Below, piece by piece: positions 32,910 to 45,820 of a stretch of DNA of 64,000 bases (its first letter is position 1; each line of letters begins with the position of its first letter). The position numbers and the translations under genes are program-made. This DNA is from Stemphylium vesicarium (Eukaryota; Ascomycota; Dothideomycetes; Pleosporales; Pleosporaceae): NCBI GenBank assembly GCA_004380135.1, contig QXCR01000064.1, forward strand, positions 1 to 64,000, given 5' to 3'. Under the pieces are notes generated by a model. It saw only the letters and a program-made list of their open reading frames with translations, was not told the origin of the DNA and did no database searches.

Positions 32910-33694
32910 TTTTCATGCTTCTTTCTCTTCCTGTTCCTCTTCCCTTTCTCACCATGTAAACCTTTTGCTCTATACCACCTGTTTTCTTCTTCTTCTCTAT
33001 TGATATTGTTTTATTTGGGTGTAAGCTGGATATGGGGGATGTCTAGTATATGTGTATCTGTGGAGGAAGATGATGATGTGGTGAATGATGTAGATGATTG
33101 GATTGCTTTGGTCAGAGACCATCCTGTATACCCGGAAATATGAGCCCATTAATCCACAACACATGTACTCACTGCTACTACCACCACACACATGTGACAC
33201 TGGCATAAATCATCCCAAATGAAAAGAGTCTTTGAATTCATTGTTTTACCTATGCCATCATGCGCACAAGTGAGAACTCTATTAAGAATCCTGAAATGCA
33301 ACCCACCGCCGCCCCTTCTTCTCCCCTCCTTTGACCCCCATTTTCGCCAAATAATACTAAACACGACCCAATGTTTTGTTGAGCGCGCACATGCTTTCCA
33401 ATCCGTGTTTCCCGCACTGTCTGTCTCGAAATGTATAACGCAAGGAAGAAGAAGAAAACCAAAAACAAAGAGGGAAGGAGAGAGATGGAGAGAGGGAGGA
33501 GCAGACAGATCAAGAGTTCCTCCCCCTCTCATGGTTAAGCCAATCCAATACCGCGGACGCATAAAGTCTCATGTCCATTTGGGTCATTTCAGCCGTAAGC
33601 CCAACGTTCCAAGAAAATGTCGATTAGGATCCTTTTTTTCTACCATATGGTTCGAAAACTCGAGCGGCAACGGACGCTTGGATTGTGAAGGTCT
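32910..33694. other. Convergent 3' region, ammonium transporter / CK2 beta
   Basis: This 785-bp region between convergent stops has pyrimidine-rich 3' UTR-like sequence near 32910-33000 and a purine-rich tract at about 33440-33510. Overlapping antisense frames here look like low-complexity artefacts. Confidence 0.55.
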
Positions 33695-34804
33695 CTAGCC
33701 CGCAGCCGCTCCGACACCGTTTGTGTCCATGGGACTGCCTCCACCAGCATTTGAGCCGTTCGTCGGCCGCCTTCGTGTTCGAATAGCCTTCTTTCTTCGG
33801 TCTACAGGTGTGCCCTTGCCTCCCTCTGCTACGTCGACCATGTTCAGATCATCGTCGTCTGGCCTGTCCGCATCTTCATCATGCTCTTCCCAGTATCTCC
33901 TTGTCTCATCGAGCTCCGTCACGTCTGTCGGCCGCATCCGTAACCACTTCATTCGAGGCCCTGATCGCGCGCGCTCGCTGACTCGGAAGCCATAGATTCG
34001 TGGCTCGTATATACTGCCCGTGCCAAGGCCAGGTGCAAGGTTGTGGGGTGCGACGCCGTTTATCGAAGTAACATTGGAGGGTGTAGTGTTCCGTGACTTG
34101 CCGTCGGCACTTTGCGATTGTAATTGTTGTAGTGCGTCAATAGTGTTGGACGTGTTGCTGCGCAGCCCGCCCCCAATGTTGAGATCGGTGAAAGTCATGA
34201 AGAAGAGCGAGGGAAAGGTGGTGCCGAAGAAAGCGCCGTCGACGGTTTGGAAGCGCGAGTTGGGCGGGGTGTATACATCTAAGCAGGAAGGGCAGAACAG
34301 CTTGACCGTCTCGTGGCCGGGGCTATCGTTGAGGCCGACGGGAAGGACTTTGCAGGAATTGCAGTTTACGCGCGGGCATGTACCGAAGTGCTGGAGTTCG
34401 TACTTCTCGGCCATCTGTTGTATTCCCGGTCGCGAGGTGATGTAGCGTTGATGTATGAGGCCGTAGAGCAGCTCAGCAGAGCTTTCTATCACACTGAGAT
34501 CAGAAGCTATCCGAAGATGCCTGCGGTCGCCTGCGCGTCGGTAACCCGGTGCTCGTTCGTCACCCAGTATCTCGTCCTCCTCATCCTCTTCTTCCTCTTC
34601 CTCTTCGTCGTCCTCGTCATCCTCGGGCTCGACGTCCAGAATCATCTCCAGGGCTTCCTTGTACATGGGCACTTGTGATTGCAAGCCTGTGAGGTTGAAG
34701 TCATCCTCGATGAAGTCCTCTGACACCTCAGCAAAGTACTCATGGCCCAACAGCCCGCAAAAGGACGCAATCCACGACTCGGTGACCTGCGAAGAAGACG
34801 ACAT
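33695..34804 (-). CDS. ckb1: Casein kinase 2 regulatory (beta) subunit, 369 aa
   Basis: This is the dimeric regulatory subunit of protein kinase CK2. It begins VTESWIASFCGLLGHEYFAE, the invariant CK2-beta start, then EDFIEDDFNLTGL. A long acidic loop follows (DDEDDEEEEEEEDEEDE region), longer than in animals and typical of fungal Ckb1. The helical part is SAELLYGLIHQRYITSRPGI, with KYELQHFGTCPRVNC leading into the zinc finger, whose ligands lie in CPRVNC and FCPSCLDVY. The dimer and kinase-contact segment follows (FFGTTFPSLFFMTF, then YGFRVSERARSGPRMKWLRM). A Ser/Asn-rich insertion lies before the last block and a Gly/Asn/Arg-rich tail after it. It has a single exon. Confidence 0.95.
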   Translation of the reverse strand: MSSSSQVTESWIASFCGLLGHEYFAEVSEDFIEDDFNLTGLQSQVPMYKEALEMILDVEPEDDEDDEEEEEEEDEEDEILGDERAPGYRRAGDRRHLRIASDLSVIESSAELLYGLIHQRYITSRPGIQQMAEKYELQHFGTCPRVNCNSCKVLPVGLNDSPGHETVKLFCPSCLDVYTPPNSRFQTVDGAFFGTTFPSLFFMTFTDLNIGGGLRSNTSNTIDALQQLQSQSADGKSRNTTPSNVTSINGVAPHNLAPGLGTGSIYEPRIYGFRVSERARSGPRMKWLRMRPTDVTELDETRRYWEEHDEDADRPDDDDLNMVDVAEGGKGTPVDRRKKAIRTRRRPTNGSNAGGGSPMDTNGVGAAAG

Positions 34805-35416
34805 GCTGTCTGCCGTGTGTATAAATGGCTACCGCTGTCTCGACGCGGCTCAAGCTATTATACGCAGTCGCAATGCGTGCGTTTGCGTGCGTTGCAAAGG
34901 ACGAGGGGCTTGAAAATGCCAATGTGGGGGTGAAGGTATGCCGTCGTGATGAGAGCCAACAGCGCGGGCCTCGGGAGGCGTTTAATGCGTGTAGGGTGGG
35001 TATCGCGTGTGAAGCTGCACTTGCAGCCTTGTTATCGCATGTATAGTGGCCTTGGGATGTAGGACAAGGAAAGGCTCGGCGGGAGTCGTAATGCAGACGA
35101 ATCCGGTGGGGGAGGGGTCCAGCGAGTGCAAAGCTTGATGCGAGGCGGTGTGTGAGATGTAGAATTTGTTTCTACACGGCTTATCAGTGCAGTCGATCCT
35201 TTGAGCGCCGCAAGTACATATGTGAAGCCGTGTTTTGGCAGGTGAAGATCGAAGGTTGCCCTGGCCGCCCGAGCTTAGCGATCGGACAGGCCACGTGATC
35301 TCTCACATGCTGTCCTTTTGCAACTGACCTGCCATCACACGACTACCGATCATTATTAAGAAATGCTAAAGGTGAATTTTTTTGGAATATTGCTATGAGT
35401 AGGGCTCAGTAGATTC
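34805..35416. other. Intergenic between CK2-beta start and transcription-factor stop
   Basis: This 612-bp region contains the upstream region of the minus-strand CK2-beta gene and the 3' flank of the Zn2Cys6 gene. Small frames are not convincing. Confidence 0.55.
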
Positions 35417-37775
35417 TCAGAATAAATCCCTCATAATCCGGGCCAACTCGTCATTTTCTTGCCCAAACCCATTCACAAACTCTCCGTTGGGGTTCGACAT
35501 CTCAGTCGACGATGTCCCAAAACCGTTGAGATTGAATATACCACCAGCAGCCTCAAACAGCGTCGTCAGATCGCTAGCCATTCCATGGGGCGTATCTAGA
35601 TTGTTACCGTTACGGCCATTGGAGAACAGTGCAAGCTCATCCATAGAATGGCCTGCTAGACCTGCCATGGCAACTGCAGCGGACGAGTGTGCATCATGCG
35701 TGTCGTCATTGCGTACGACGAGCCCAAGACGAGGCCCAACCTCCTTGATCGTCTTTATGGTTCTCCATAGGCGTTTCGAGACGTATGAGTTTGAAGAAAG
35801 GCCACGGACAAGTTCGAGAGCCATGTAGAACTCGTCGCGCGATTGTTGGCTGAATTCGGCCGGTGCATGAGCGACGGCAAGAAACAAGACTGCCAGTGCC
35901 GATATGAGGAAGTAGTTGAACATTGTCTGCTGACTTCTGTATATGTCAGACGTCTGGTTAAGGTATGTCAGTATCCGAATCGTGTCTTTGGCGACCTTGA
36001 CGACTACATGTGCGAAGTCCAGATTCTCCATGATGGTTGTCGCTGTATGCAGGACTGGCCTATATATGAGTATCCGCATCTGGTTCGCCCGAAGATAGAG
36101 CACTACTTGCAGTCGGTGGACCAAGCGGGCTGGAGGCTCCATTTGTCTACCGCTGTCAGGATGAATGAACTTCAGAGATTCCGGGATGCTGCGATGCCAG
36201 TTGAGGACTTGGAAATCTAGGAAAGATATGTCTTCCTTGTTAATCTTGTCCTGATGTCCCACGTCAGCAACCGACCTCCATACTTTGGATCCAATGACCG
36301 AGTAAGAGATCATTGCGTTGAGATAGGGGCTCGATTCGTGAGATGAAGCGTCCTGGTTGTGTCAAAAAATGCGTTTCATGAGGAGCTTTGATCATGACAT
36401 ACCGGCTTAGGGAGGTTGCTGTCGATGTCAGCATCTTGCAGAGCAAACGGCATTCCTGTCCCAAAACTCCAGCGACGATCGAGCACGTAGATGGTCCAAA
36501 AGGTGCGAATGGCCGACGCTTGCTCTTCGGGGTCGGGAAAAAGAGCGGCATAGGTATCGCGGCGATGCAAGCCTAGCTCCAGACAGTGTCGCGCAGCCAA
36601 TCCGCTCACTCGCCACGCCAAAGCCTCGTCGTCTCGTGTGAAGTGATACATGGCCTATTCTTGTGAGCAAAGCTAAAGACAGTAACAAGACTCTACTCAC
36701 GGTGAGAACCAATAAGGTAATGCCGTGGAGACTGACAGGCTCGGACAAGGCCTTGTCAACTACTTTGTGTACGTTCGCGAAGAGCTTCTCGCCCAGGGGA
36801 TCCTTTCCCCCGCCTTCTAGAACCAGTGTTATTGCGAGGACTAACTTGAGTACGCTAATCTGCTCGTCCATCATTGCGTCCGAACCAGGAAGTGCCCCTT
36901 GCATGAGACCCGATCTAGCCGCGGCCTCTACAAAAGTGAAGAGCATGTCGGTATAGCGCAGCACCTTGCCAACCTCCAGTATCGGATACATGACACCCAT
37001 CTCCTCATGCCAGACATGGACCAGTCGCAGAGCCTCATGCTTGGAAATGGCCCATATGGGGTCTTTGTCGATATGCATTGGCCGTTTTGGCAGCATGGCG
37101 TTGGGCACGGGAGGGGATGCCCTGGGCGTTACATCGCGGGTCAGTATGCCGTCGTCTTCCCCTTCCTCGCCCGCGCTTATACCCATGGTCTTCAGACTCG
37201 ATCGCGCAACACCGACATTGAATGCGTTCGACGTAGGCCCGTGAAAGCGCGGATGTTTGCTAGACGACTTGGATCGCGATCGCGCCGATTGCGGAGGGAG
37301 CATGGGCGTTTGCTGGTAGTCCTGGGTGAAGGGTGTGCCGATTGAGCCATTGCTGTGGACGTCGACTTGGGTTCGCAGAGTGCTGATGTTGTGGAAGAGG
37401 TCGTCAACTTGCTGTTGGAGAGAAGTTATGTGCGCCGACATGTGCTTGAACCTAGGAAGAATCAATCGCGCTGCCACGTCGTTTGTCGCTGGGACGCTTT
37501 GCTTACTCGTCGCTTTCCTTGAAGTTGTTACAGCAGTTTGGCGAGTACTGGCAGTCAAGATTGAGGTTGCCGCAGCGCTGGCACGGCGTCTGACCATTGC
37601 ATTTGATTTTCCGGCGCTTGCATTCGTTGCAGGCGATGGAGATGTACCTGTTGCGCTTGGCCCTGGGCTGCGCGGGCCCGTCGTCGCTCTTCCGCTTCGC
37701 ATTGCTGCCAGAGTCATTGGCAGGGCTCATGGTGTCGCTCGCGTTGGTCTTGTCCACGGGCGTCGTGGAGCTCAT
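35417..37775 (-). CDS. Zn2Cys6 transcription factor with fungal-specific domain, 735 aa
   Basis: Exons are 37775-37507, 37451-36701, 36654-36403 and 36352-35417 (introns 55, 46 and 50 nt). The DNA-binding binuclear zinc cluster is CNECKRRKIKCNGQTPCQRC followed by Cys75 (spacing CX2CX6CX5CX2CX6C, residues 49-75). Just after it HITSLQQQVDDLFHNISTL looks like the usual short coiled-coil dimer segment. The fungal transcription-factor middle homology region spans about residues 210-520: HVWHEEMGVMYPILEVGKVL, AWRVSGLAARHCLELGLHRR, FWTIYVLDRRWSFGTGMPFA and DADIDSNLPKP. The target is unknown. An in-frame ATG at 37892 could extend the N-terminus by 39 residues; 37775 has the better context (ACCATGAG). 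Only 228 bp separate its start from the MON2 stop upstream. Confidence 0.88.
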
Positions 37776-38003
37776 GGTTAATTCCGCGCGCGCGCCAGTT
37801 CCGCTACAAGAAGTGGGCACAGGAAGGGCAGCATGTCTGGAGTCGCCGTCTGTGCCTCCTCGGTCCGCGCTATTGTGGGGAAGCACGAGCATCCTTCGCC
37901 TCTGCCGTGATTCGCTGCCGCTGCGGAGCCTCACGCAAAACACATCAACATCTTCTTTATACCCATGGAATTGCTTCTAACTGACACTTGTGTACCCTAT
38001 CTT

Positions 38004-41000
38004 TCAATCGTCCTCCAACCCAAACTCGTCGCCAACCAGATCCACCAGCTTCGACAAAAGCTCGAATACTTCGCTGTCGTATCTGGCCACTCTTGCTGCC
38101 TTGACTAACAGGGGATACAACCTGTGCAGATGCTTCCTGTGTTTTGATCTCACCCCTGGCGCATCAGGTATAGCCTGTGGCTCGCACCGTAGCCTGTGCA
38201 ACTCGCCCAGTACAAAAAGTAGCTCCTGTCTCTGCGACTCTGGGGCAGGCATGCGGCCTCGCAAAGGATGATCGGCTATGTACGTCTTGATAGGGACCGC
38301 GCACCTTAGAATGAGATACGGCGCGGCTGCTTGAGCCAGCTTGATGCGTTCAGAGCTGTTATCATGCACTGCGACGAGATCAAACAGCTCGGAGAAGCAT
38401 TTATATCCCATGGCTGGTCGCCGTGTGCAATCCAGTTCGGCCGTCTGTCCTAGGCGTATCTTGTACAGCTCTTCAAGTGGTGCTGCCGCCACGTCTGGTA
38501 GTTCTCCAGGCAGAGGGTTGTGTATGAGACACGATGAAAAGAGATTGCGGGCGTAGGCCCGTCGAAGGTTGTCTGGAAGCGATGCAGAGCCAAGAGGAAG
38601 TGTGATGAGCTCGTGAAGTCGTGTGAACGAATCCATATCGAACTTTTCGTCTTTCTCGAGAGATGGGGGTGGATTGGACAGTAGTTGCGCTCGCGTAATG
38701 TAATGAGCAATATCAACCAGATTGATCCATGTATCCTTGTTGGAGCCGATGTGCGACAGTGCCGACTGTAGGATAGTTATACTCGTCGTCGTAGCTTTCT
38801 GCCATAATGTCGGTGATCTGCCTTCACGTTGCCATAAGTACTTCTCTTGCACCGGCCGCGCCAAGCTACTCAAGGCAAAGGATAGGGCGTTGCTTGTGTA
38901 GATCTCATCTTGATCAATATGCTTGATAGTCGTTTCTTGCAATAGCGTCATCGATGCCTTTGAAAGTGCAACAAACGTCGGTCCACGCTTCTCAGGGAAC
39001 TTTTCCAATGATTCATAAGGTAGTGTTATGAATCGGCCCAACAATCGCATCAGATACGACGGAGTCTCGGCACCCTCCGTCTTGACTATCGACAAACATT
39101 CCACGATCCGACTCTGGACCGCAGTCATGCTATCCACATCAGAAGAGTACGGAACTTCGTCTGAATTGACAACGCAGGCTTCAAGATTGGCCAGCATCGA
39201 AGGCAAATCTGCAGCAAGCGGTCTATATGCGAGATGATAGATGGCTTTAAACGCGTCTGCGTAGGCCACAAAGGCATCTTGATTATCCTCTTTGTCGCCC
39301 TCTTGCCATGCGTCAAGAGACGGGGAATAGCTCTTCCATACTGCAGCCGTCTTGAGCAAGGGTTCTGTACTCCATATATGGACATTGTCGGTCTGAGTAA
39401 GAACGCCTGTGATAGTGTTGAATACTGAGGCCCCTAGCGCATGCGAACGGTACTCGAAATACCGCTGCAAGAGATCAAGCAACTCAGACCAGGAATCACC
39501 AAGTTGGGATGCATCCAGCTTTTCCATGTAAGTCGTTTTGAGAATGCTCACAGTCTGAAGAACAGCCTTGGTGGTTTCTCCCCAGTCTTTCAACTCATCT
39601 TTTCCTGTTGATTGCGCTCGGATATCGCGCTGTTTCTCCAAGTTGGATTGTACCATGCCGAACAATATAGTCCGCAGACAGAGTAACCAAACAGTTGATG
39701 ATACCTTATCAGAGCAGTTCTCAAAAATTCGCTGAATCGTTTGAATTGCCGAGTTCCGTACTTCGACACGCTCGTCTACCGTGATGGAGGAGAGGTTCAA
39801 CAAGACCTGTAACCACAGAGCTGGAGTATCTCCCTTCTGTGAGTTGCTGAAAACTGCAGGTTTAATGTCCTTCTCGGTGTCCCCGAAGGTCTTCGGCAGG
39901 GACGAAAGATCAGCCTGCGATTGCAAGTAGTCTGAAACATTCCAGAAAAAGGTGATGGCCTGTAGTATGTCAGACGTGTAACGAACACTTCACGGAAGGA
40001 AACTTACGGTGAGTGACATGTTCAGATCCTCTTGTTGAGAACAGAACCTCCGCAAAAGTTCCAACAATGTGAAAAGGCAAGCATCTGGGACAGCAGTCAT
40101 GAAATCCGAGCAGATGAGGTTGACTGTTGCAAATGCGGATCGAGCAAGAGATCTTGATATGACATCTGGCGCGTTGTCGAGCAGCTTGTCAGTGCCAGTG
40201 TCTTCCATCTCATTTGGCCGTCCCTGTAGAGAGGGTTGCCTGGGTGCAAATACACTCATCAAGCTCTCGATGACAGAAGCCCATCCTGCTACTAGCGACT
40301 CGCCGCACTGTTCAATTACGTTCTTGAGTGCTTCTAGAGTTATCTGATGAACCCGTATGTCGGTGTCGCTGATGGTGGCCTTGCTGACCCCATGATAATG
40401 ATATAGGTTGGCAATCTGTTTCTGCAGTGCAGCAAGTATGCGGGCCTGAATCAGTTCACGCTGCTCGTCAGACATGGAAAGCTCCGCGATTTCCTTTACT
40501 GTCCGGGCTAAGATATCTGCAGCAAGCAGTCTCGTAGGTGTTGCTTTCCGACTATCTGTGGAAAATTGCACGACCTCCCTGACTAAAATATTCCAGCCGC
40601 TGTCTGCAGGGTCGTATTGGGCCAACCTGGCCTCGTTCAAGGCCGCGAGTTCTCCAATCTTGTTTAATGCGAAGGCTGAATCACGAGAGTTCGTTTCAGC
40701 GTTTAGGGAGATCCCGGACACACTACCGAGACGCCTCTGATGCAGGATTTGAGGACGACCAGAAGAATTTGGGGTCCGTTGACCACTTTCCAAAGGCATA
40801 GTGCTCAAAAGCGAGCATAACGCCTGCAACACTTCCGAGAATGACTCATTGGGGAAGTCAACGGTGCTCTCGAAGAGTCTACGAGCTGCACCCTGTACAG
40901 CCGAGGTTTCTGCTCCCAGTTTTTCGACGTTTGCACCGCCTTCCAAACGAGGTTCAAGTCCAGATGCGCGGCCACTAGTCTGGCTTGACATCGCCATGAC

Positions 41001-43290
41001 AAGATCGGCTACTTGTAGCGTCTCGAAAACGATTGACCATGCTGATTGCAGGGTCGGTCCCAGTGCGATTGCTAGGTTGAGCAAGGCTCTTAAACACAAG
41101 AGATTGCGAGGGCTTAACGCGGGGGTTGTTGAGTCCTGCGAAGGATGTCGGTTCTTGTCCGCTGACATCGATGAGCTTTGACTCACGAAGCTGTCCACGC
41201 TGAGCATGCCTTTGGCATTGGAAAAAACTCCAGGTTTCTCGTTTCCGGCTGGCGTGGAGGACGACACATTTGCTAATAGCAGATTTGATGGGACTGCAGC
41301 CTTACCCATGGTGGTAAGAAATGCGTCTCGTGGTGTTGAGAGTCTGAGAAGTCCAGCGACCTGCGTGAACTTCTGTATAGATCTAACCAAAGCGCGGTAG
41401 TACTCGGTGTCGAGTGCCGAATTTAAGAATGTCGAGCAAGTGGCAAGGACCGCTGGCCAGCATTCAGTGACTAGACTTGTTGACGTCTGTACTGAGGCGT
41501 AGGCTGGGTGCTCCGTCAGGTCAAGAGGATTCACCGGTACGGTCTTTTTGCGGAAAGACTGTGTTCTCGAAAGACGACGCGAGCTTTCATCTGGCGATGC
41601 AACATCCGCATCCTGCTCATTCGAATCGTCTGCTTTGGTTTTCCTCCGACTTCGGCCCTCATGATGTACTGTTAGAGGAAGAACGAACTTCGCCAAACTT
41701 TCCGAGATGTTGGTGATACATGTCAACACCAGACTGCAAATGTAGGTATCTGGTAATGCAGGTGGATCGGACTTGTCAAGATGTTCTATGCAAGGAGTTT
41801 TGAGAGTGCTCCATTGCGTGCTGATCCCCAGGGGGCGGGCACTGTTACTGTTGTCACTTACTGGACCACCTATGACACCAGCCAAAGCACCTGCTTCAGC
41901 AACGGCTTGGTCCGGCACTGCAGCTTTTCCATCTTCGAAGCCTGCGATAGTCGTAGATTGTTGTCCGAGACCGATGATTGCAGGCTTCTCGGTCGCAAGT
42001 CGTACAAAGGCCGCCAAGTTGTCACCGAAGATGTTCTTCTTCTCACTCTTCGCGTCAAACAGCGCATATATGGCTAGAAGAAGCCTGGAGTCGGCATAAA
42101 TACTGCGGAATACCTCTAGACAGAGTGCCCTCTTCCATGCCTGTGAAGCCTCTGGGTCAAGCATGTGATTCAGAAGACCGAGTGCAATCTCGCATTCAGA
42201 AGGGAGTGTATCAAGGTGGTATCGAATGATGAGATGTAGTATCCGGATAATGCGCACAGTGACTGGAAATGACAGGCGGTCTGACAGAGAGCGGATAATG
42301 AGCGGCATAAGCTGGGCCCGCATTATGTGTATTTGCTCTGGATGCGTGGTCATGATCTCGTTATGGTTTGACAATACTGCCTCGATTAGTTCTAGTGTCG
42401 AAGAGGGTGGCAGTGATGAAAATCGCATGAACACCGGCTTTTCTCCCACGACGAGTAAGATGAGATCAGTGAACATCTACTCGTGGTCAGCATAGCTAAT
42501 GTCTCAAAGATGTTACACTCACCTTATACGCATCATTCGCTGCCGGTCTGACGGGCACTTGGCCACCGTCCCCCTTCACCTCGGTCACAATGGGAATCTC
42601 CAGAGCTTTCTCTTCATTGGCAGTAAGTATACGATACAAAGATGAACGATTGGGTCTACAATACCATCTTCTGATGCGACTCTATCAAATACTACAATGA
42701 CGAGTTGCTGCAATGTCGCAGCTGCCGTGTTACTGACGGCGAAGTTCTTGGCGTTCTGCAGGCTGGAGCATATTTGGAGGACCGAAGAAAGTGAATCGCC
42801 ACGTATTTCTGTTGGATAATTCTGGAGCAAGGATGGTAGTGCTTGTAATATCTTCAGCTGGATGTCATGACCTAGCTGCATCAGTCGAATGCGCAAGATT
42901 CTTGTAGTGGGCGAACTCTACTTGAAGACACCGACTCGCGGAATGCGTCGAGAATTTCCGTTAATCGTTCCCGTGGCAAAGCTCGCGCAACACTGAGCCT
43001 CTGGAGGCACGAGATGCCAGTAGATGCGAATTTAGCATTGTGAGTACTGCAGGCAACCAAGAAAGGTGATATGAAATGAGGGCGTCGGGATAGATCTTGG
43101 ACAGGGTCAACGCAGGATGGATTAACGGATTTCAGGCTAGCTCACCGGCTGAAAGCTGGGCCTCGGAAGTATTAGGAAGCGACTTGAGATCTTTCAAAGC
43201 TATCTCTGCAGCGTTCCGTAATTCGGTGTTCTTGCGCTTGGAGTCCTGGATGAGGTTGCCTAGTTCAGCCGCCAATATTTGTGCCGTCAT
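38004..43290 (-). CDS. mon2: MON2/Ysl2 Golgi-endosome trafficking protein, 1679 aa
   Basis: Exons are 43290-43146, 43095-42922, 42871-42665, 42611-42523, 42476-40008 and 39959-38004, with introns of 46-53 nt. MON2 is a large helical-repeat protein related to the Sec7 Arf-GEFs but lacking the Sec7 catalytic domain; with DOP1 and a flippase it acts in Golgi and endosome sorting. The N-terminal DCB region is clear: ILAAELGNLIQDSKRKNTEL, PHFISPFLVACSTHNAKFAS, GISCLQRLSVARALPRERL and QLKILQALPSLLQNYP, then NTAAATLQQLVIVVFDRV. The HUS-like part follows (DAYKMFTDLILLVVGEKP, ITNISESLAKFVL). The C-terminal half is helical armadillo/HEAT-like sequence to the end. It is the largest gene in the window, head-to-head with MMS2 (452 bp). 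Junctions were fixed by frame and conserved flanking residues. Confidence 0.93.
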
Positions 43291-43742
43291 TCTTTAGGCG
43301 TGCGCCGAAGCATCTGGGCGAGCTGTAAAGCAAAGGAGCGACTTGGAAATCCAAAATGGGGTTGTTGTTTGGCAGACTATTAAAGGCAACGTATAGATGT
43401 CGCTGGCGCGTTTAGCGGAGGCGGCCAAGCGATTCCCAAGGTGCTGGCCGGGGTGCAAGGTGAGACCCTGGTCACTCCCGGCCTCGTCATATCGTCGACG
43501 CTAGTCGGTCGGACAGGCATGCTCAGACAAACAGCAATCACTGCGACACCCAAAAGCCTCACAATTTCGCCCGGACATAGGTGACTTGGTAGAACTGTGC
43601 ACATATCGCCAAAGACAATCTCGAGGCCGATCCAGATCTCTCCCCACCACAGCCAGCGCCGGCCATTACCTCTTAGCGGGGCCCATCCCACTTCCTCACG
43701 CGCCACACTTCTGATCAGTACTCTCACGATACTACCGCAACA
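43291..43742. promoter_or_regulatory. Divergent upstream region of MON2 and MMS2
   Basis: This 452-bp region holds both promoters. Antisense frames here have no protein-like content, and no TATA box was recognised. Confidence 0.55.
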
Positions 43743-44364
43743 ATGGGCGCCAAGGTTCCGCGTAACTTCCGCTTGTTGGAAGAGTTGGAGAAGGGCGAGA
43801 AAGGTCTAGGTGCTGGTATGATAGACATGCCGCATAGGCTTGGGGACCGATTTGCTGAGATCAATTAGAGGCTTGTTCATATGGTCTTGACAATGGAGAC
43901 GACCTTTTGATGTCAGACTGGAACGGCACTATACTCGGCCCACCTCATGTATGCGCCCTTTCCACCATGCGTCCCGCTTTCCATTGACCCGTGTTGCAGA
44001 GTGTCCACGAGAACCGCATCTACAGCGTATCGATCCATTGCGGCCCAGACTATCCCGACACACCTCCTGAGATCAAGTTCACATCCAAGATCAACCTGCC
44101 CTGCGTCAACCCTCAGAATGGACAGGTACGAGCTGTGCGATAGGAAAAATAAAGGAGCGCCTGCTGACAAGGCTAGGTTGACCCGTCAAAGCTGCCGTGC
44201 CTGGCACAGTGGAAGCGAGACTTTACCATGGAGACTATTCTTATAGAACTTCGAAGGTCAGCATACCCAGCAACGAAAGAGATGAACGCTGACACTATAC
44301 CAGATACATGGCACTTCCCCAGAACAAGAAGCTGCCACAGCCCCCCGAAGGTACAACCTTCTAG
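43743..44364 (+). CDS. mms2: MMS2 ubiquitin-conjugating enzyme variant (UEV), 139 aa
   Basis: Exons are 43743-43815, 43869-43948, 44000-44125, 44177-44256 and 44304-44364. MMS2 is the catalytically inactive E2 variant that pairs with UBC13 to build Lys63-linked chains, mainly on PCNA, in error-free post-replication repair. The sequence begins VPRNFRLLEELEKGEKGLGA and continues SYGLDNGDDLLMSDWNGTIL, GPPHSVHENRIYSVSIHCG, PDTPPEIKFTSKINLPCVN, PSKLPCLAQWKRDFTMETIL and YMALPQNKKLPQPPEG. The E2 active-site cysteine region is absent, as in all UEVs. The length equals the family norm. Five small exons in 620 bp make it the most intron-dense gene here. The GGTACA near the end is not a splice donor: the frame reads to EGTTF and stop. 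Confidence 0.96.
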
Positions 44365-44800
44365 ACACAATCGCGCACACCTCTCCCGAGACGACAGCCT
44401 GAGCGACAACACGAAACCACACCAGATACGGATGTACGGTATGAATGAACGGAAGGTGCATGGGACGGAGTTATGGTCTGTCAGACGGACGAATTCGCTG
44501 GTGAAGTGACCAGGACTCTGAATATGATATTTCATCAACTATGCCGCTCCCGTTTATCTCTGTTTGACAGCTGCTGGTGAGCTTGGTGTGGCACTTGTAC
44601 TGTCTCACATGGAAACACCGTATTTCTTTTCTCAACCTGCATGACGGCATGGAAACGTGCCAAATCTTATCTGAGTGCACGCGAACCATTCACATCCTTA
44701 CATGTTGACGCGCGACCGACTAGCACGTGACCGTATGTCAGTCTAAACATCTCGCGTCGGACCTCAGGCGTCAGACCTCCACCAGCGAGCTATCTCATGC
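44365..44800. other. Intergenic, MMS2 to LYR-motif gene
   Basis: This 436-bp region includes the MMS2 3' end and the upstream region of the LYR-motif gene. No feature was recognised. Confidence 0.5.
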
Positions 44801-45742
44801 ATGCCCCGATTCCTCCAGCCTAAAAAGTCAACAGAGCACCGTGTAGCAGGTTAGACTTTGAACAGTGATACTTTATTAGCCTTTCTAATCTCCTCCCCAG
44901 CAATTGCTCTGTACAGGGCATTGCTTTCGCGATGTTCATCTGCTCCCCTCCCCGATGACGACCGCACGTCCCTGCGCAATGCAGTTCGCAACAAATTCCG
45001 ACGGAACAGGAAGATACAAAGTCCATACCAGCTGGGGTTAAGCTTCAAAGCTGGTTATGAGGTGCGCATAACTCCTCACTAGCATATGCATTCAATTGAC
45101 ATTTTGCAGACGCTCGATCATCTGGACGCCTCTACTGCTGGCGACGCAGCCAGCACAAGCACGCTTATACAGCTGGTGTCCCAACTGCCACGCGGTCTGA
45201 TACGTACTCCGATAAGAAAAATAAGACAACTGCCGGAAGAGCCCAAAGAACGGCTGGCATGTCTCCCTCCACAGAGAGCCGTCCTCAATGTCCGCCCGTA
45301 TGCGAAAACTTCCGGACCCCGCCATGTCCCCATGCTTGCCTCAGCGAACGGAGTGCCCTTCCTTCGTCTCACAAAGCCTCAGCCCCCAGCTCTGAGCCGC
45401 GTTCTTCGTCAGCGACTTCAGCGCAAGATCGACCTCTTCGACACAAAGATACTGCTCAGTAATTGGTGGCTGCCCATGTGTCAGCAGGAGGATGAGTGGG
45501 ACATGCTGATGACAGCGCAATTGCCGGAGCAAGAGGATAGTGTCAAGTGGACGGATGCAATTCGGCTTTCAGAACGCGAAAATCAGGATGCGCACGAGAG
45601 GGATACGCGGAAGGATAGACAAATCACAAGGAAAATGCAGAGGATCGTGGATATGGAACAGAAACTGGCGCTGCAGGAGGGACAGACAATCGTCAGGGGA
45701 AGAAAGAGAAACCCTATACGAGTAATCAAACCAAATTCGTGA
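44801..45742 (+). CDS. LYR-motif protein, Cup1-like N-terminus, 280 aa
   Basis: Exons are 44801-44849, 44901-45061 and 45110-45742 (introns 51 and 48 nt). The start MPRFLQPKKSTEHRVA joins across intron 1 to AIALYRALLSRC, giving the LYR tripeptide at residues 20-22; RNAVRNKFRRNRKIQSP then supplies the downstream basic and Phe residues of the LYR fold. LYR proteins bind the mitochondrial acyl carrier protein and help assemble Fe-S proteins, complex I or mitoribosomes. The C-terminal two thirds (YAKTSGPRHVPMLASANGVP, FLRLTKPQPPALSRVLRQR, then a Lys/Arg/Glu-rich helix) resembles fungal proteins annotated as Cup1-like LYR proteins, whose role is poorly defined. No ATG exists in the second exon, so the upstream exon is required. 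It converges with GIR2, with 78 bp between stops. Confidence 0.75.
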
Positions 45743-45820
45743 TAATATGGTCTTCTATGCTACAGCATGTCGCTGCCTGACGGGTATATTCAAGACTGAA
45801 ACGCATCCATCTGCCATGTA

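Noticed and set aside
44345..44364. A further intron at GAAG/GTACAA in MMS2
   Set aside because: Reading through gives the family-like end EGTTF and stop, so splicing is not needed.
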